Shown here piece after piece: positions 25,493 to 34,000 of a stretch of 64,000 bases of DNA. The stretch's first letter is position 1, and each line of letters starts with the position of its first letter. The translations under genes were made by a program, and so were the position numbers. This DNA comes from Streptomyces parvus (lineage in GTDB: Bacteria > Actinomycetota > Actinomycetes > Streptomycetales > Streptomycetaceae): assembly GCF_032121415.1 (NCBI RefSeq), contig NZ_CP135079.1, positions 5,146,001 to 5,210,000 of the forward strand. Reading direction: 5' to 3'. The notes under the pieces are model-generated. The model was not told the origin of the DNA. It was given only the letters and a program-made list of their open reading frames with translations, and searched no databases.

Positions 25493-26107
25493 GTGTTCGA
25501 TACGCACGAGCTGGGTCGGCGTCCCGGTGCCATGAAGCGGCTGTCCCGCTCGGTGAAAGCACCCGGTTCACCGGTCCTGGGCATCGACGGCGTCATCGGC
25601 GTGCCGGAAGGCGCACCCGTGGAGCTGGACCTCCGCCTCGAATCGGTCATGGAAGGGGTGCTTGTCACAGGCACCGCCCGTGCGACCGCCGAGGGGGAGT
25701 GCGTAAGGTGTCTGGAGCCGCTGACCGTAGAGGTCGACGCGGACTTCCAGGAAATGTTCTCGTACCCTGACGCCGATGACCGGGGCCGCAGCAGTGCGGC
25801 GGAACCGGCCGACGACGCCGAGGACGACGAGGACAGGTTCTTTCTCGAGGACGGCTTGTTCGACCTCGAACCCATGCTGCGTGACGCGGTAGTGCTCGCA
25901 CTGCCCATGCAGCCGGTGTGCGCGGAGGACTGCGCCGGTCTGTGTTCCGAATGCGGAATCAGGCTGGACGAGAATCCGGGCCACCACCACGACGCCGTCG
26001 ACATCCGTTGGGCGGCACTGCAAGGACTCGCCGAGACCGTTCAGGACGGCGAGAAGGACAACATGGGCGGCGCCGAACCGGGCGTCGACGAGAAGCAGGA
26101 GAAGTAG
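25493..26107 (+). CDS. DUF177 (YceD-like) large-ribosomal-RNA accumulation protein
   Basis: YceD-family protein, typically encoded before rpmF and needed for normal 23S rRNA levels. The conserved C-x2-C pairs are CVRCLEPL in the middle and CAEDCAGLCSECG near the end, separated by an acidic stretch. From GTG 25493 the product is 204 residues. The actinobacterial motif (NPLVFDTHELGRRPGAM) begins three codons upstream of that GTG, so translation probably starts at CTG 25460, which has AGGA 7 bases upstream (215 residues). rpmF follows after 2 bases. Confidence 0.85.
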   Translation: MFDTHELGRRPGAMKRLSRSVKAPGSPVLGIDGVIGVPEGAPVELDLRLESVMEGVLVTGTARATAEGECVRCLEPLTVEVDADFQEMFSYPDADDRGRSSAAEPADDAEDDEDRFFLEDGLFDLEPMLRDAVVLALPMQPVCAEDCAGLCSECGIRLDENPGHHHDAVDIRWAALQGLAETVQDGEKDNMGGAEPGVDEKQEK

Positions 26108-26109
26108 CC

Positions 26110-26283
26110 GTGGCTGTTCCGAAGCGGAAGATGTCGCGCAGCAACACGCGCCACCGCCGGTCGCAGTGGAAGGCTGCGGTCCCCACCCTGGTTTCGTGCG
26201 AGCGTTGCCAGGAGCCCAAGCTCCAGCACATTGCGTGCCCGAGCTGCGGCACCTACAACAAGCGCCAGGTCCTCGAGGTCTGA
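26110..26283 (+). CDS. rpmF: 50S ribosomal protein L32 (zinc-binding form)
   Basis: A 57-residue L32 starting MAVPKRKMSRSNTRHRRSQW and carrying the zinc ribbon CERC...CPSC. The GTG start is 2 bases after the DUF177 stop. Its companion gene rnc starts 19 bases later, so the three genes are one transcription unit. Confidence 0.96.
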   Translation: MAVPKRKMSRSNTRHRRSQWKAAVPTLVSCERCQEPKLQHIACPSCGTYNKRQVLEV

Positions 26284-26302
26284 GCGGCTGGTGAGAGGCC
26301 CG

Positions 26303-27127
26303 ATGTCTGAGTTGTCCAGCGCCAAGAAGCAGGCAGACAACGTCAACACAGCCTCGTCCCACACGCTTCTGGAAGGGCGGCTCGGGTATCACCTCGAGTC
26401 CGCCCTTCTGGTGCGTGCGCTGACCCACCGCTCCTACGCATACGAGAACGGCGGTCTGCCCACCAACGAGCGGCTCGAATTCCTCGGGGATTCGGTGCTC
26501 GGACTGGTGGTCACGGACACGCTGTACCGCACCCACCCCGACCTGCCCGAAGGCCAGCTGGCCAAGTTGCGGGCCGCGGTGGTCAACTCGCGTGCGCTGG
26601 CGGAAGTGGGCCGCGGCCTCGAACTCGGCTCCTTCATCCGGCTCGGCCGCGGTGAAGAGGGCACGGGGGGCCGGGACAAGGCTTCCATCCTCGCCGACAC
26701 ACTGGAAGCAGTGATCGGCGCGGTCTATCTCGACCAGGGCCTCAGCGCGGCCTCGGAGCTGGTCCACCGGCTCTTCGACCCGCTGATCGACAGGTCCTCG
26801 AACCTCGGCGCCGGCCTGGACTGGAAGACCAGCCTCCAGGAACTCACCGCGAGCGAGAGCCTCGGAGTCCCCGAGTACCTCGTCACGGAGACCGGCCCGG
26901 ATCACGAGAAGACCTTCACTGCTGCCGCCCGCGTCGGTGGTGTCTCGTACGGCACCGGCACCGGCCGTAGCAAGAAGGAAGCGGAGCAGCAGGCGGCCGA
27001 GTCCGCCTGGCGCGAGATCAGCGCCGCCGCAGAGGCACGGCAGGCCGCGGAGAAGTCCGCGGCCGACGGAGGGGCCGCCGACACCCCTGCCGACCCGTCG
27101 CCGAGCACGGACGCCGCTCCGGCCTGA
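26303..27127 (+). CDS. rnc: Ribonuclease III (AbsB)
   Basis: Cleaves double-stranded RNA in rRNA processing and mRNA control; 274 residues. The catalytic signature NERLEFLGDSVLGL lies near 53-66. The second acidic site is ILADTLEAVIGAVYLD. A dsRNA-binding domain follows (FTAAARVGGVSYGTGTGRSK) with a disordered Ala/Ser/Asp tail. In S. coelicolor this gene is absB, a global regulator of antibiotic synthesis. ATG 26303 with AGAGG upstream is preferred over GTG 26291. Confidence 0.96.
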   Translation: MSELSSAKKQADNVNTASSHTLLEGRLGYHLESALLVRALTHRSYAYENGGLPTNERLEFLGDSVLGLVVTDTLYRTHPDLPEGQLAKLRAAVVNSRALAEVGRGLELGSFIRLGRGEEGTGGRDKASILADTLEAVIGAVYLDQGLSAASELVHRLFDPLIDRSSNLGAGLDWKTSLQELTASESLGVPEYLVTETGPDHEKTFTAAARVGGVSYGTGTGRSKKEAEQQAAESAWREISAAAEARQAAEKSAADGGAADTPADPSPSTDAAPA

Positions 27128-27138
27128 AGCTGTACGAG

Positions 27139-27172
27139 AACCCCTCGGTGCCCCTGCGCACCGGGGGGTTTT
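27139..27172 (+). terminator. Terminator after rnc
   Basis: AACCCC with CGGTGC pairs with GCACCG and GGGGTT (one bulged base), followed by TTTTCCC. It lies 12 bases after the stop. Confidence 0.85.
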
Positions 27173-27271
27173 CCCTGTCCAGGGTGCGGTTCGCGCGCTT
27201 CCCGGAGTCTCCGCGCCTCCACCCGCCCCGTCCCCCCCGTACTACCGTCGATGTGTCTGGAGTGGTGCACC

Positions 27272-28132
27272 GTGCCCGAGCTGCCCGAGGTCGAAGTCGT
27301 CCGCAGGGGACTTGAGCGCTGGGTCAGCGGCCGCACCGTCACCGAGGTCGAGGTCCTGCACCCGCGCTCGGTCCGTCGGCACCTCGCGGGCGGCGTCGAC
27401 TTCGCCGCCCGGCTCCGCGGGGCCCGCTTCGGGGCGGCGATGCGGCGCGGCAAGTACCTCTGGGTGCCGATCGAGGAGGCATCCGCCTCGCTGCTCGGCC
27501 ACCTCGGGATGAGCGGACAGCTCCTGGTGCAGCCCGCGGACGCGCCCGACGAGAAGCACCTGCGGATCCGGATGCGGTTCGACGACGCGCTCGGCACCGA
27601 ACTGCGCTTCGTCGACCAGCGCACCTTCGGCGGGCTCTCGCTGCACGGCAACACCCCCGACGGACTGCCCGACACCATCGCGCACATCGCCCGTGACCCG
27701 CTCGACCCGCTCTTCGACGACGCCGCGTTCCACACCGCGCTGCGTCTGCGCCGCACCACCGTCAAGCGCGCCCTGCTCGACCAGTCGCTGATCAGCGGCG
27801 TCGGCAACATCTACGCCGACGAGGCGCTCTGGCGGGCCAGGCTGCACTACGACCGGCCGACCGCGACCCTGACCCGCCCCAAGTCCGCCGAACTGCTCGG
27901 CCACGCCCGCGACGTCATGAACGCCGCCCTCGCCCAGGGCGGCACCAGCTTCGACAGCCTGTACGTCAACGTGAACGGCGAGTCCGGCTACTTCGACCGG
28001 TCGCTCGACGCGTACGGCCGGGAGGGCGAGCCCTGCAACCGGTGCGGCACGCCGATGCGCCGCCGCGCCTGGATGAACCGCTCCAGCTACTACTGCCCGC
28101 GCTGTCAGCGGCCGCCGCGCGCCTCGTCGTAA
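27272..28132 (+). CDS. mutM: Formamidopyrimidine-DNA glycosylase
   Basis: Excises 8-oxoguanine and related lesions; 286 residues. After Met removal the N-terminal PELPEVE provides the catalytic Pro and Glu. Other features: KYLWVPIE, LGHLGMSGQL, the helix-two-turn-helix DQSLISGVGNIYADEAL, and the zinc finger CNRCG...CPRCQ. GTG 27272 gives the mature N-terminus; TACCGT at 27243 is a possible -10. The last 28 bases overlap the convergent HxlR gene. Confidence 0.96.
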   Translation: MPELPEVEVVRRGLERWVSGRTVTEVEVLHPRSVRRHLAGGVDFAARLRGARFGAAMRRGKYLWVPIEEASASLLGHLGMSGQLLVQPADAPDEKHLRIRMRFDDALGTELRFVDQRTFGGLSLHGNTPDGLPDTIAHIARDPLDPLFDDAAFHTALRLRRTTVKRALLDQSLISGVGNIYADEALWRARLHYDRPTATLTRPKSAELLGHARDVMNAALAQGGTSFDSLYVNVNGESGYFDRSLDAYGREGEPCNRCGTPMRRRAWMNRSSYYCPRCQRPPRASS

Positions 28133-28506
28133 CGCGCCCGGGAGGCCAGGACCTCGCCCATCCGCCCCTCGACGCAGTGGATGAGGCCGAGCAGCTTCTC
28201 CGCGACCTCGCGGCCGAACGGGGTGAGCTCGTAGTCCACCCGGGGCGGGTTCACCGGCTGGGCCTCCCGCAGGACGAGCCCGTCCCGCTCCAGGGCGTGC
28301 AGGGTCTGGGAGAGCATCTTCTCGCTGACCCCGTCGACCCGGCGGCGCAGCTCGTTGAACCGGAGGCTCTCCTCGTACAGCGCGCCGATCGTCAGACCGC
28401 CCCAGCGCCCGGTGACGTGCTCCAGCGTCGAGCGCGAGGGGCACGCACGCGAGAAGACGTCGAACGCGAGGCTGTCGAAGTTGTCCGTACCCGTATCGCT
28501 GGCCAT
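28105..28506 (-). CDS. HxlR-family transcriptional regulator
   Basis: A 133-residue winged-helix regulator. It has the HxlR hallmark cysteine and W-G segment (CPSRSTLEHVTGRWGGLTIG), the recognition region RFNELRRRVDGVSEKMLSQT and the wing LVLREAQPVNPPRVDYELT. Family members often sense electrophiles or redox stress through the N-terminal cysteine. It is convergent with mutM and overlaps its 3' end by 28 bases. No target gene is obvious; the upstream inverted repeat at 28519 could be an operator. Confidence 0.88.
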   Translation of the reverse strand: MASDTGTDNFDSLAFDVFSRACPSRSTLEHVTGRWGGLTIGALYEESLRFNELRRRVDGVSEKMLSQTLHALERDGLVLREAQPVNPPRVDYELTPFGREVAEKLLGLIHCVEGRMGEVLASRARYDEARGGR

Positions 28507-28518
28507 ACCAAAAGCTTA

Positions 28519-28559
28519 CTCCCGTACAGCGCTCACCCCGAGGGAGCGCTGTACGGGAG
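28519..28559 (-). terminator. 16-bp perfect inverted repeat: terminator of the CAP gene, possible HxlR operator
   Basis: CTCCCGTACAGCGCTC and GAGCGCTGTACGGGAG flank a 9-base loop, 21 bases after the CAP-gene stop and 12 bases before the HxlR start on the minus strand. TAAGCTTTTGG follows. It fits an intrinsic terminator but, being in the HxlR promoter region, could also bind the regulator. Confidence 0.65.
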
Positions 28560-28580
28560 CAAGGAGACCCGAGGAGTCGG

Positions 28581-29540
28581 TCAGAAGCCGAAGTTCTGGA
28601 CCCACCACGGTCCGCCGGAGCCCTCGTGGACACCGATACCGATGGTCTTGTAGTCGCAGTTGAGAATGTTCGCCCGGTGGCCTTCGCTGTTCATCCAGCC
28701 CTCCATCACGGCCTGGGCATCCGCCTGGCCGCGAGCGATGTTCTCCGCCGCCAGTCCCTGGACGCCCGCCTGCGCGGCGCGGTCCCAGGGGCTGTCGCCG
28801 TCCGGGTCCGTGTGGTCGAAGAAACCGCGGGCCGCCATGTCCTCGCTGAAGTTCTGGGCCAGCGAGGTCAGCGGGGCGCTGGTGGACAGCGGGGAGCAGC
28901 CGGCCTTCGCGCGCTCCTGGTTCACCAGGGCCAGCACCTCGCTGCGTGCGGAGGCGTCGGTCGGGGAGGGGCTCGGCTTCTTGCCGGGCGGCGGGGCGGC
29001 GGAGGTCTTCGGCGGCGTCGGAGCCTTGCTCGCCGGGGCGGAGCTCTTCTTCGGGGCCGAGGTGGGGGCCTTCGGCTTCTTCGACGGGACGGCGGCCGGC
29101 TTCTTCGACGTGGAGGGCGCGGCCGACTTCGACGGCGTCTTCGAGGGCGAGGCGGAAGGCGTCTTGGACGGGGTCCCGGAAGGCGTCTTCGACGGCGACC
29201 CGCTCGACGCTCCGGGACGCTCGCCGCCCCGGCCGGCGGGGGAGGAGGACCGGTCGGCCGGCGCGGTGGAGCTGCCGCCCTGCGTCAGCAGATCGGGAGC
29301 GCCGCCGGTGCGCACCTGGTCGGAGGCGGTGGGGGAGCCGGTGGTGTACGTCTCGTCGCCCGGGATCAGACCCGAGGCGACGGCGACCGCGCCGACGGCC
29401 ACGGCCGCCGAGACGCCGAGGAGCCCGGTCCGGATCGGCACGGCGGACTTCTTCCGGCGCGTGCCCCGGCGCCGGGAAGCGGCCCCGGCCGCAGGCTGTT
29501 CAGCGGCGGGGCCTGCGGCGGATCGTCGGTGGCGTCCCAT
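28581..29540 (-). CDS. Secreted CAP (SCP/PR1) domain protein
   Basis: A 319-residue exported protein. A basic N-terminus (SRRRGTRRKK) precedes one hydrophobic helix near 36-60, which acts as signal or anchor. A 120-residue Ser/Pro/Lys/Ala linker rich in PSKTPS repeats follows. The CAP domain (about 196-319) shows EVLALVNQERAKAGCSPLS, AQNFSEDMAARGFFDHTDPD, AENIARG and GWMNSEGHRANILNC. The conserved His and Glu are present. Bacterial CAP proteins are widespread cell-surface proteins of unsettled function. The start has AGGAAGG upstream. Confidence 0.9.
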   Translation of the reverse strand: MGRHRRSAAGPAAEQPAAGAASRRRGTRRKKSAVPIRTGLLGVSAAVAVGAVAVASGLIPGDETYTTGSPTASDQVRTGGAPDLLTQGGSSTAPADRSSSPAGRGGERPGASSGSPSKTPSGTPSKTPSASPSKTPSKSAAPSTSKKPAAVPSKKPKAPTSAPKKSSAPASKAPTPPKTSAAPPPGKKPSPSPTDASARSEVLALVNQERAKAGCSPLSTSAPLTSLAQNFSEDMAARGFFDHTDPDGDSPWDRAAQAGVQGLAAENIARGQADAQAVMEGWMNSEGHRANILNCDYKTIGIGVHEGSGGPWWVQNFGF

Positions 29541-29762
29541 GCGCTGTGCCTTCCTGATACTCCGGACGTCGCCTACGACGTCACGCGACTGCCCCGTTGC
29601 TGAACCGCCCCGATGATCGAATTCGGTCGCACGCGGGAATGCCCTTTGATCGACTTTCCGTCGACACTCGTCCGATACTCACCCGATCGAGTGAGGCTGT
29701 TGCGACGGGACTGTAGCCCATGGGCGAAAGGGGGCGGCGTGCTTCTTGCGCAATTGGCCGGT

Positions 29763-29768
29763 TAGCGT
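29763..29768 (+). promoter_or_regulatory. Candidate -10 element for a leaderless acylphosphatase transcript
   Basis: TAGCGT lies 6 bases before the ATG at 29775, with no Shine-Dalgarno sequence. Confidence 0.45.
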
Positions 29769-29774
29769 TCGGGC

Positions 29775-30056
29775 ATGAACGAAGAAGCACGCCTCGTCGT
29801 CTGGGTACGCGGCCGAGTACAGCAAGTAGGCTTCCGCTGGTTCACCAGGGCAAACGCTTTGGAGATCGGCGGCCTCATCGGGTTCGCCCTCAATCTGGAC
29901 GACGGCAGGGTGCAGATCGTGGCCGAGGGCCGGCGTGAGAATTGCCACCGTCTGCTGGAGTGGCTGCGGTCCGACGACACACCCGGGCGCGTGGACGGAG
30001 TCACTGAGATCTGGGACACGCCGCGCGGTGGATACGACGGATTCGCGATCCGCTGA
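29775..30056 (+). CDS. acyP: Acylphosphatase
   Basis: Hydrolyses acyl phosphates; 93 residues, normal for the family. The phosphate-binding loop GRVQQVGFRWFTRA (about residues 13-26) carries the catalytic arginine, and the conserved Asn lies in FALNLDDGRVQIVAEG. It sits upstream of smc, an order shared with mycobacteria. Confidence 0.95.
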   Translation: MNEEARLVVWVRGRVQQVGFRWFTRANALEIGGLIGFALNLDDGRVQIVAEGRRENCHRLLEWLRSDDTPGRVDGVTEIWDTPRGGYDGFAIR

Positions 30057-30494
30057 TCCCGCCGGGAGCGGCCGCTTCCGATCCGCTCCGTGAACACCGG
30101 GCGCCGAACGGTCACCGGAACGCTCGCTCGGTCCCCGCACCCGAAATGACCTGCGACGGGACCTGGCAGCGACCGATGGTTGCCAGAAGCGGAATGTCGT
30201 GCAAGGCTGCGGCATTGACGAAGATCCGCGCACCCCTCGGGGTCCCGCAGGAGAGTCGCGCCGCATGATCGTTCAGCCGCGCGCCCCCGGGACACCCGGG
30301 TACACAGGGTGTGATCGTGTTGACCGTCAAACTTTTTGGTGAGACGCTGAAAACCCCGCGCACCTTAGCTGTTCGGTAGAGCTGATTAGCAGCAGAACCG
30401 CAGTGGTGACAGAGCCCTGCCGAGCACCGCGGGTGCCATCCCCTGACGACCCACACCGCATCGGTCGGTCACTCATTGTGGAGGACCATCCATC
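30057..30494. other. 438-base region without an accepted gene, before the small coiled-coil gene
   Basis: G+C is lower than in the neighbours. A palindromic CCCGGGACACCCGGG lies near 30286-30300, and TTGACC near 30319 could be a -35. TTAGCTGTTCGG near 30364 lies in the leader. A minus-strand open frame here has mixed third positions and no clear start, so I do not call it. Confidence 0.4.
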
Positions 30495-30707
30495 ATGGCA
30501 AAGGCGCTTCTCGGTTACGTCGGCGGTTCCGACCCGCGACTCCTCGCCGAGATGCGACGGCTTCAGCAGCGCGTCCAGGACCTGGAATCCGAGCTCACCC
30601 GGATCCAGGACGAGAACGACGCGCTCAACGCCGCCGCCCAGCACCAGGAGTCGCTGCTCGACAGCATCGACATCGACGTACCCCAGGGCGAGCCTGCACT
30701 GACCTGA
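30495..30707 (+). CDS. Small coiled-coil protein (70 aa)
   Basis: Family function not known to me. After MAKALLGYVGGSDPRLLAEM, residues 20-60 form an uninterrupted heptad pattern (LQQRVQDLESELTRIQDEND), like a leucine-zipper dimer, and the tail is acidic. The Shine-Dalgarno GGAGG lies about 10 bases before the ATG. It sits between acyP and smc with its own long upstream region. A short coiled coil beside smc could act in division or chromosome biology, but nothing in the sequence proves it. Confidence 0.75.
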   Translation: MAKALLGYVGGSDPRLLAEMRRLQQRVQDLESELTRIQDENDALNAAAQHQESLLDSIDIDVPQGEPALT

Positions 30708-31046
30708 CCGTCACGGCCCCTCCGGGCCGGTCGGGCCGGGCACGCTCAGTAGCCTCGGAATCTCTCTGATCCGTCCTGCGTCACGGATCGCCGTCCCCGA
30801 GCACCGGGGTTCCCGCAGCGCCGGGAATGCTGATGTCCGGTCGTACGACGATGCCTCGCGCGGGCCACAGCTGCATGAACGGCGACGCAGGCTGTACAGC
30901 GACGCCGACAAGATTCACAGGGACGCTTCGGCGTCCCTTTTTCTTTGCCCGCCCTCCCGCCCCGGACCTACCCGCCTTCGCTTACCGTCTGATGTGCCCT
31001 GCACCTTCATCAGCGAAACCGAGAGCGAAAGGTAGAGTCCGGCGGC
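30708..31046 (+). other. 339-base intergenic region before smc
   Basis: No gene seen. It contains a strong terminator (30919-30945) and, after it, the smc promoter: TAGAGT at 31033-31038, 8 bases before the GTG, consistent with a leaderless smc transcript. Confidence 0.5.
30919..30945 (+). terminator. Terminator upstream of smc
   Basis: AGGGACGC-TTCG-GCGTCCCT followed by TTTTCTTT. A UUCG tetraloop and T-run make it a classic intrinsic terminator. Confidence 0.93.
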
Positions 31047-34000
31047 GTGCACCTCAAGGCCCTGACCCTGCGTGGTTTCAAATCGTTCGCGTCCGCCACC
31101 ACCCTGCGGTTCGAACCGGGGATCACCTGCGTCGTCGGACCCAATGGATCCGGGAAATCCAATGTGGTGGACGCGCTCTCCTGGGTCATGGGGGAACAAG
31201 GGGCCAAATCCCTGCGCGGCGGCAAGATGGAAGACGTGATCTTCGCCGGGACGACCGGGCGGCCGCCGCTCGGCCGCGCCGAAGTATCGCTGACCATCGA
31301 CAATTCCGACGGCGCATTGCCCATCGAGTACGCCGAAGTGACGATCACTCGGATCATGTTCCGCAATGGCGGCAGCGAATACCAGATCAACGGCGACACC
31401 TGCCGGCTGCTCGACATCCAGGAACTCCTCTCCGACTCCGGTATCGGCCGCGAGATGCACGTCATCGTCGGGCAGGGCCAGTTGGACTCCGTCCTGCACG
31501 CCGACCCGATGGGCCGCCGCGCCTTCATCGAGGAGGCGGCGGGCGTGCTCAAGCACCGCAAGCGGAAAGAGAAGGCGCTGCGGAAGCTCGACGCGATGGG
31601 TGCCAACCTGGCGCGGGTCCAGGACCTCACCGACGAACTGCGCCGCCAGCTCAAGCCGCTCGGCCGCCAGGCCGCCGTCGCCCGCCGGGCCGCCGTCATC
31701 CAGGCCGACCTGCGCGACGCCCGGCTCCGGCTCCTCGCCGACGACCTGGTGACCCTGCGGGACGCGCTGCGCGACGAGATCGCCGACGAGGCGGAGCTGA
31801 AGAAGCGCAAGGACGCGGCCGAGGCCGAGCTGAGGACGGCGCTCGCCCGCGAGGCCGAACTGGAGGGTGAGGTGCGCCGGCTCGCGCCCAGGCTCCAGCG
31901 CGCGCAGCAGAGCTGGTACGGGCTCTCGCAGCTCGCCGAGCGGGTCCGCGGCACGATCTCGCTGGCCGATGCCCGGGTCCGCAGCGCCTCCGAGGCGCCG
32001 GCTGAGGAGCGTCGCGGCCGCGAGCCCGAGGACCTGGAGCGCGAGGCGGCCCGGATCCGCGAGCAGGAGGCGGAGCTGACGGCGGCCCTGGAGGCGGCCG
32101 AACACGCGCTGGAGGACACCGTCGCCCACCGCGCCGACCTGGAACGCGAGCTGGCCGCCGAGGAGCGCCGGCTCAAGGACGCGGCCCGCGCCATCGCCGA
32201 CCGGCGCGAAGGGCTCGCCCGGCTGAACGGCCAGGTCAACGCGGCCCGCAGCCGGGCTGGTTCGGCCCAGGCCGAGATCGACCGGCTGGCAGCCTCCCGC
32301 GACGAGGCCCAGGAGCGCGCGGTCGCCGCCCAGGAGGAGTACGAGCAGCTCAAGGCCGAGGTCGAAGGGCTGGACGGCGTCGACGAGGAGTTGACCGCCC
32401 GCCACGAGGAGGCCAAGCGGGCCCTGGCCGGGGCCCAGACCGCCCACAGCACGGCCCGCGACGAAGCCACCGCCGCCGAGCGCAGACGGGCGGCGGTCGC
32501 GGCCCGGCACGAGGCGCTGGCCCTGGGACTCCGCCGCAAGGACGGCACGGGCGCGCTGCTCGGCGCCCGCGACCGGCTGGCCGGACTCCTCGGCCCCGCC
32601 GCCGAACTGCTGACCGTCGAACCCGGGTACGAGGTCCCGGTCGCGGCCGCCCTGGGCACGGCGGCGGACGCGGTGGCCGTCACGGACCCGGCCACGGCGG
32701 CCGCCGCGATCCGGCTCCTGCGCGAGAGGGACGCGGGGCGCGCGGCGATGCTGCTGGGCGGGGAGCCGGCGCCGGCCCCGGCCGACGCCACGGGGGCCCC
32801 GGCTGTCACAGAGGCCCGGCGGCATCACGTACCGGGGCAGGCGGGTGAGCAGGCGACGGTGCGGGGCGAGGCCGGTGAGCCGGTTCCCGTACCGGGGCAG
32901 GCCGGCGAGTCGGCCCCCGCGCCGGGTCAGCCCCGTGAGTCGGCGGCCGTGTGGCAAGAGCCGGGTGGCCAGGGGCCTGGGGCGGGGCGGGCCGGTGAGC
33001 AGGTGCCCACGCCCGAGCGGCCCGGCGGGCAGGCGCCCGTACCCGGACCATCCGGCGAGCAGGCCCCCGTAACGGGTCAGTCCGGCGAGCAGGCGCCCGT
33101 GCGGGGTGAGGCCCCGCGCGCCGCACCCGCTGTACTGCCCGGCCAGGGCGGGGTTCCCGGTGAGCCCGCGGCCGTCGTCGGCCCCGGCGCGGCCTCGGGC
33201 CTCGCCCCGGCAGGGACCGGTGGAACCGCGCCCGCCTCCGCCCTCGTCGGCCCCTCCAGCGCCGTTCTCCGCGACGGCCACGCGGAGGCGGCCACGACCA
33301 CCGCGCCCGCCGTCGCCGATCTCGTGCGCGGGCCCGCCGCGCTCGTCGGGGCCGTCCGGCGTCTCGTCGCGGGCATGGTGGTCGTCGCGACGCTGGAGGA
33401 CGCCGAGGCGCTGGTCGCCGCGCAGCCCGGGCTGACCGCGGTGACCGGGGAAGGGGACGTGCTCTCCGCCCACTTCGCGCACGGCGGGTCGGCCGGGGCG
33501 CCCAGTCTGCTGGAGGTGCGGGCATCCGTCGACGAGGCCGCCGCCGAACTGGCCGAACTGGCCGTACGGTGCGAGGAACTGGCCGAGGCCCAGCGCCTGG
33601 CGGGGGAGCGGCGCACGGAGCAGGCCGCGCTCGTCGAGGAGCTGGGGGAGCGCCGACGGGCGGCCGAGCGGGAGAAGTCCGGCTTCGCCCAGCAGCTCGG
33701 GCGGCTCGCCGGGACGGCCCGGAGCGCGGCGGGCGAGGCCGAGCGCATGACCGCCTCCGCCGCCCGCGCCCAGGAGGCCCTGGAACGCGCGACCGAGGAG
33801 GCCGAGGAGCTGGCCGAGCGGCTGCTCGTCGCCGAGGAGACGCCGGCCGAGGAGGAGCCCGACACCTCCGTGCGGGACCGGCTCGCGGCCGACGGTGCCA
33901 ACGCCCGCCAGACCGAGATGGAGGCCCGGCTCCAGGCCCGTACGCATGAGGAGCGGGTCAAGGCGCTGGCCGGGCGGGCCGATTCGCTGGACCGGGCCGC

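Noticed and set aside
30112..30320. A minus-strand frame reading SCGTPRGARIFVNAAALHDI
   Set aside because: Third-position G+C is only about three quarters, well below neighbouring genes, and there is no clear start codon with a Shine-Dalgarno sequence.
32832..33117. Tandem repeats in smc as a mobile or CRISPR-like element
   Set aside because: Units are degenerate, in frame and contiguous without spacers. They encode a low-complexity protein segment.
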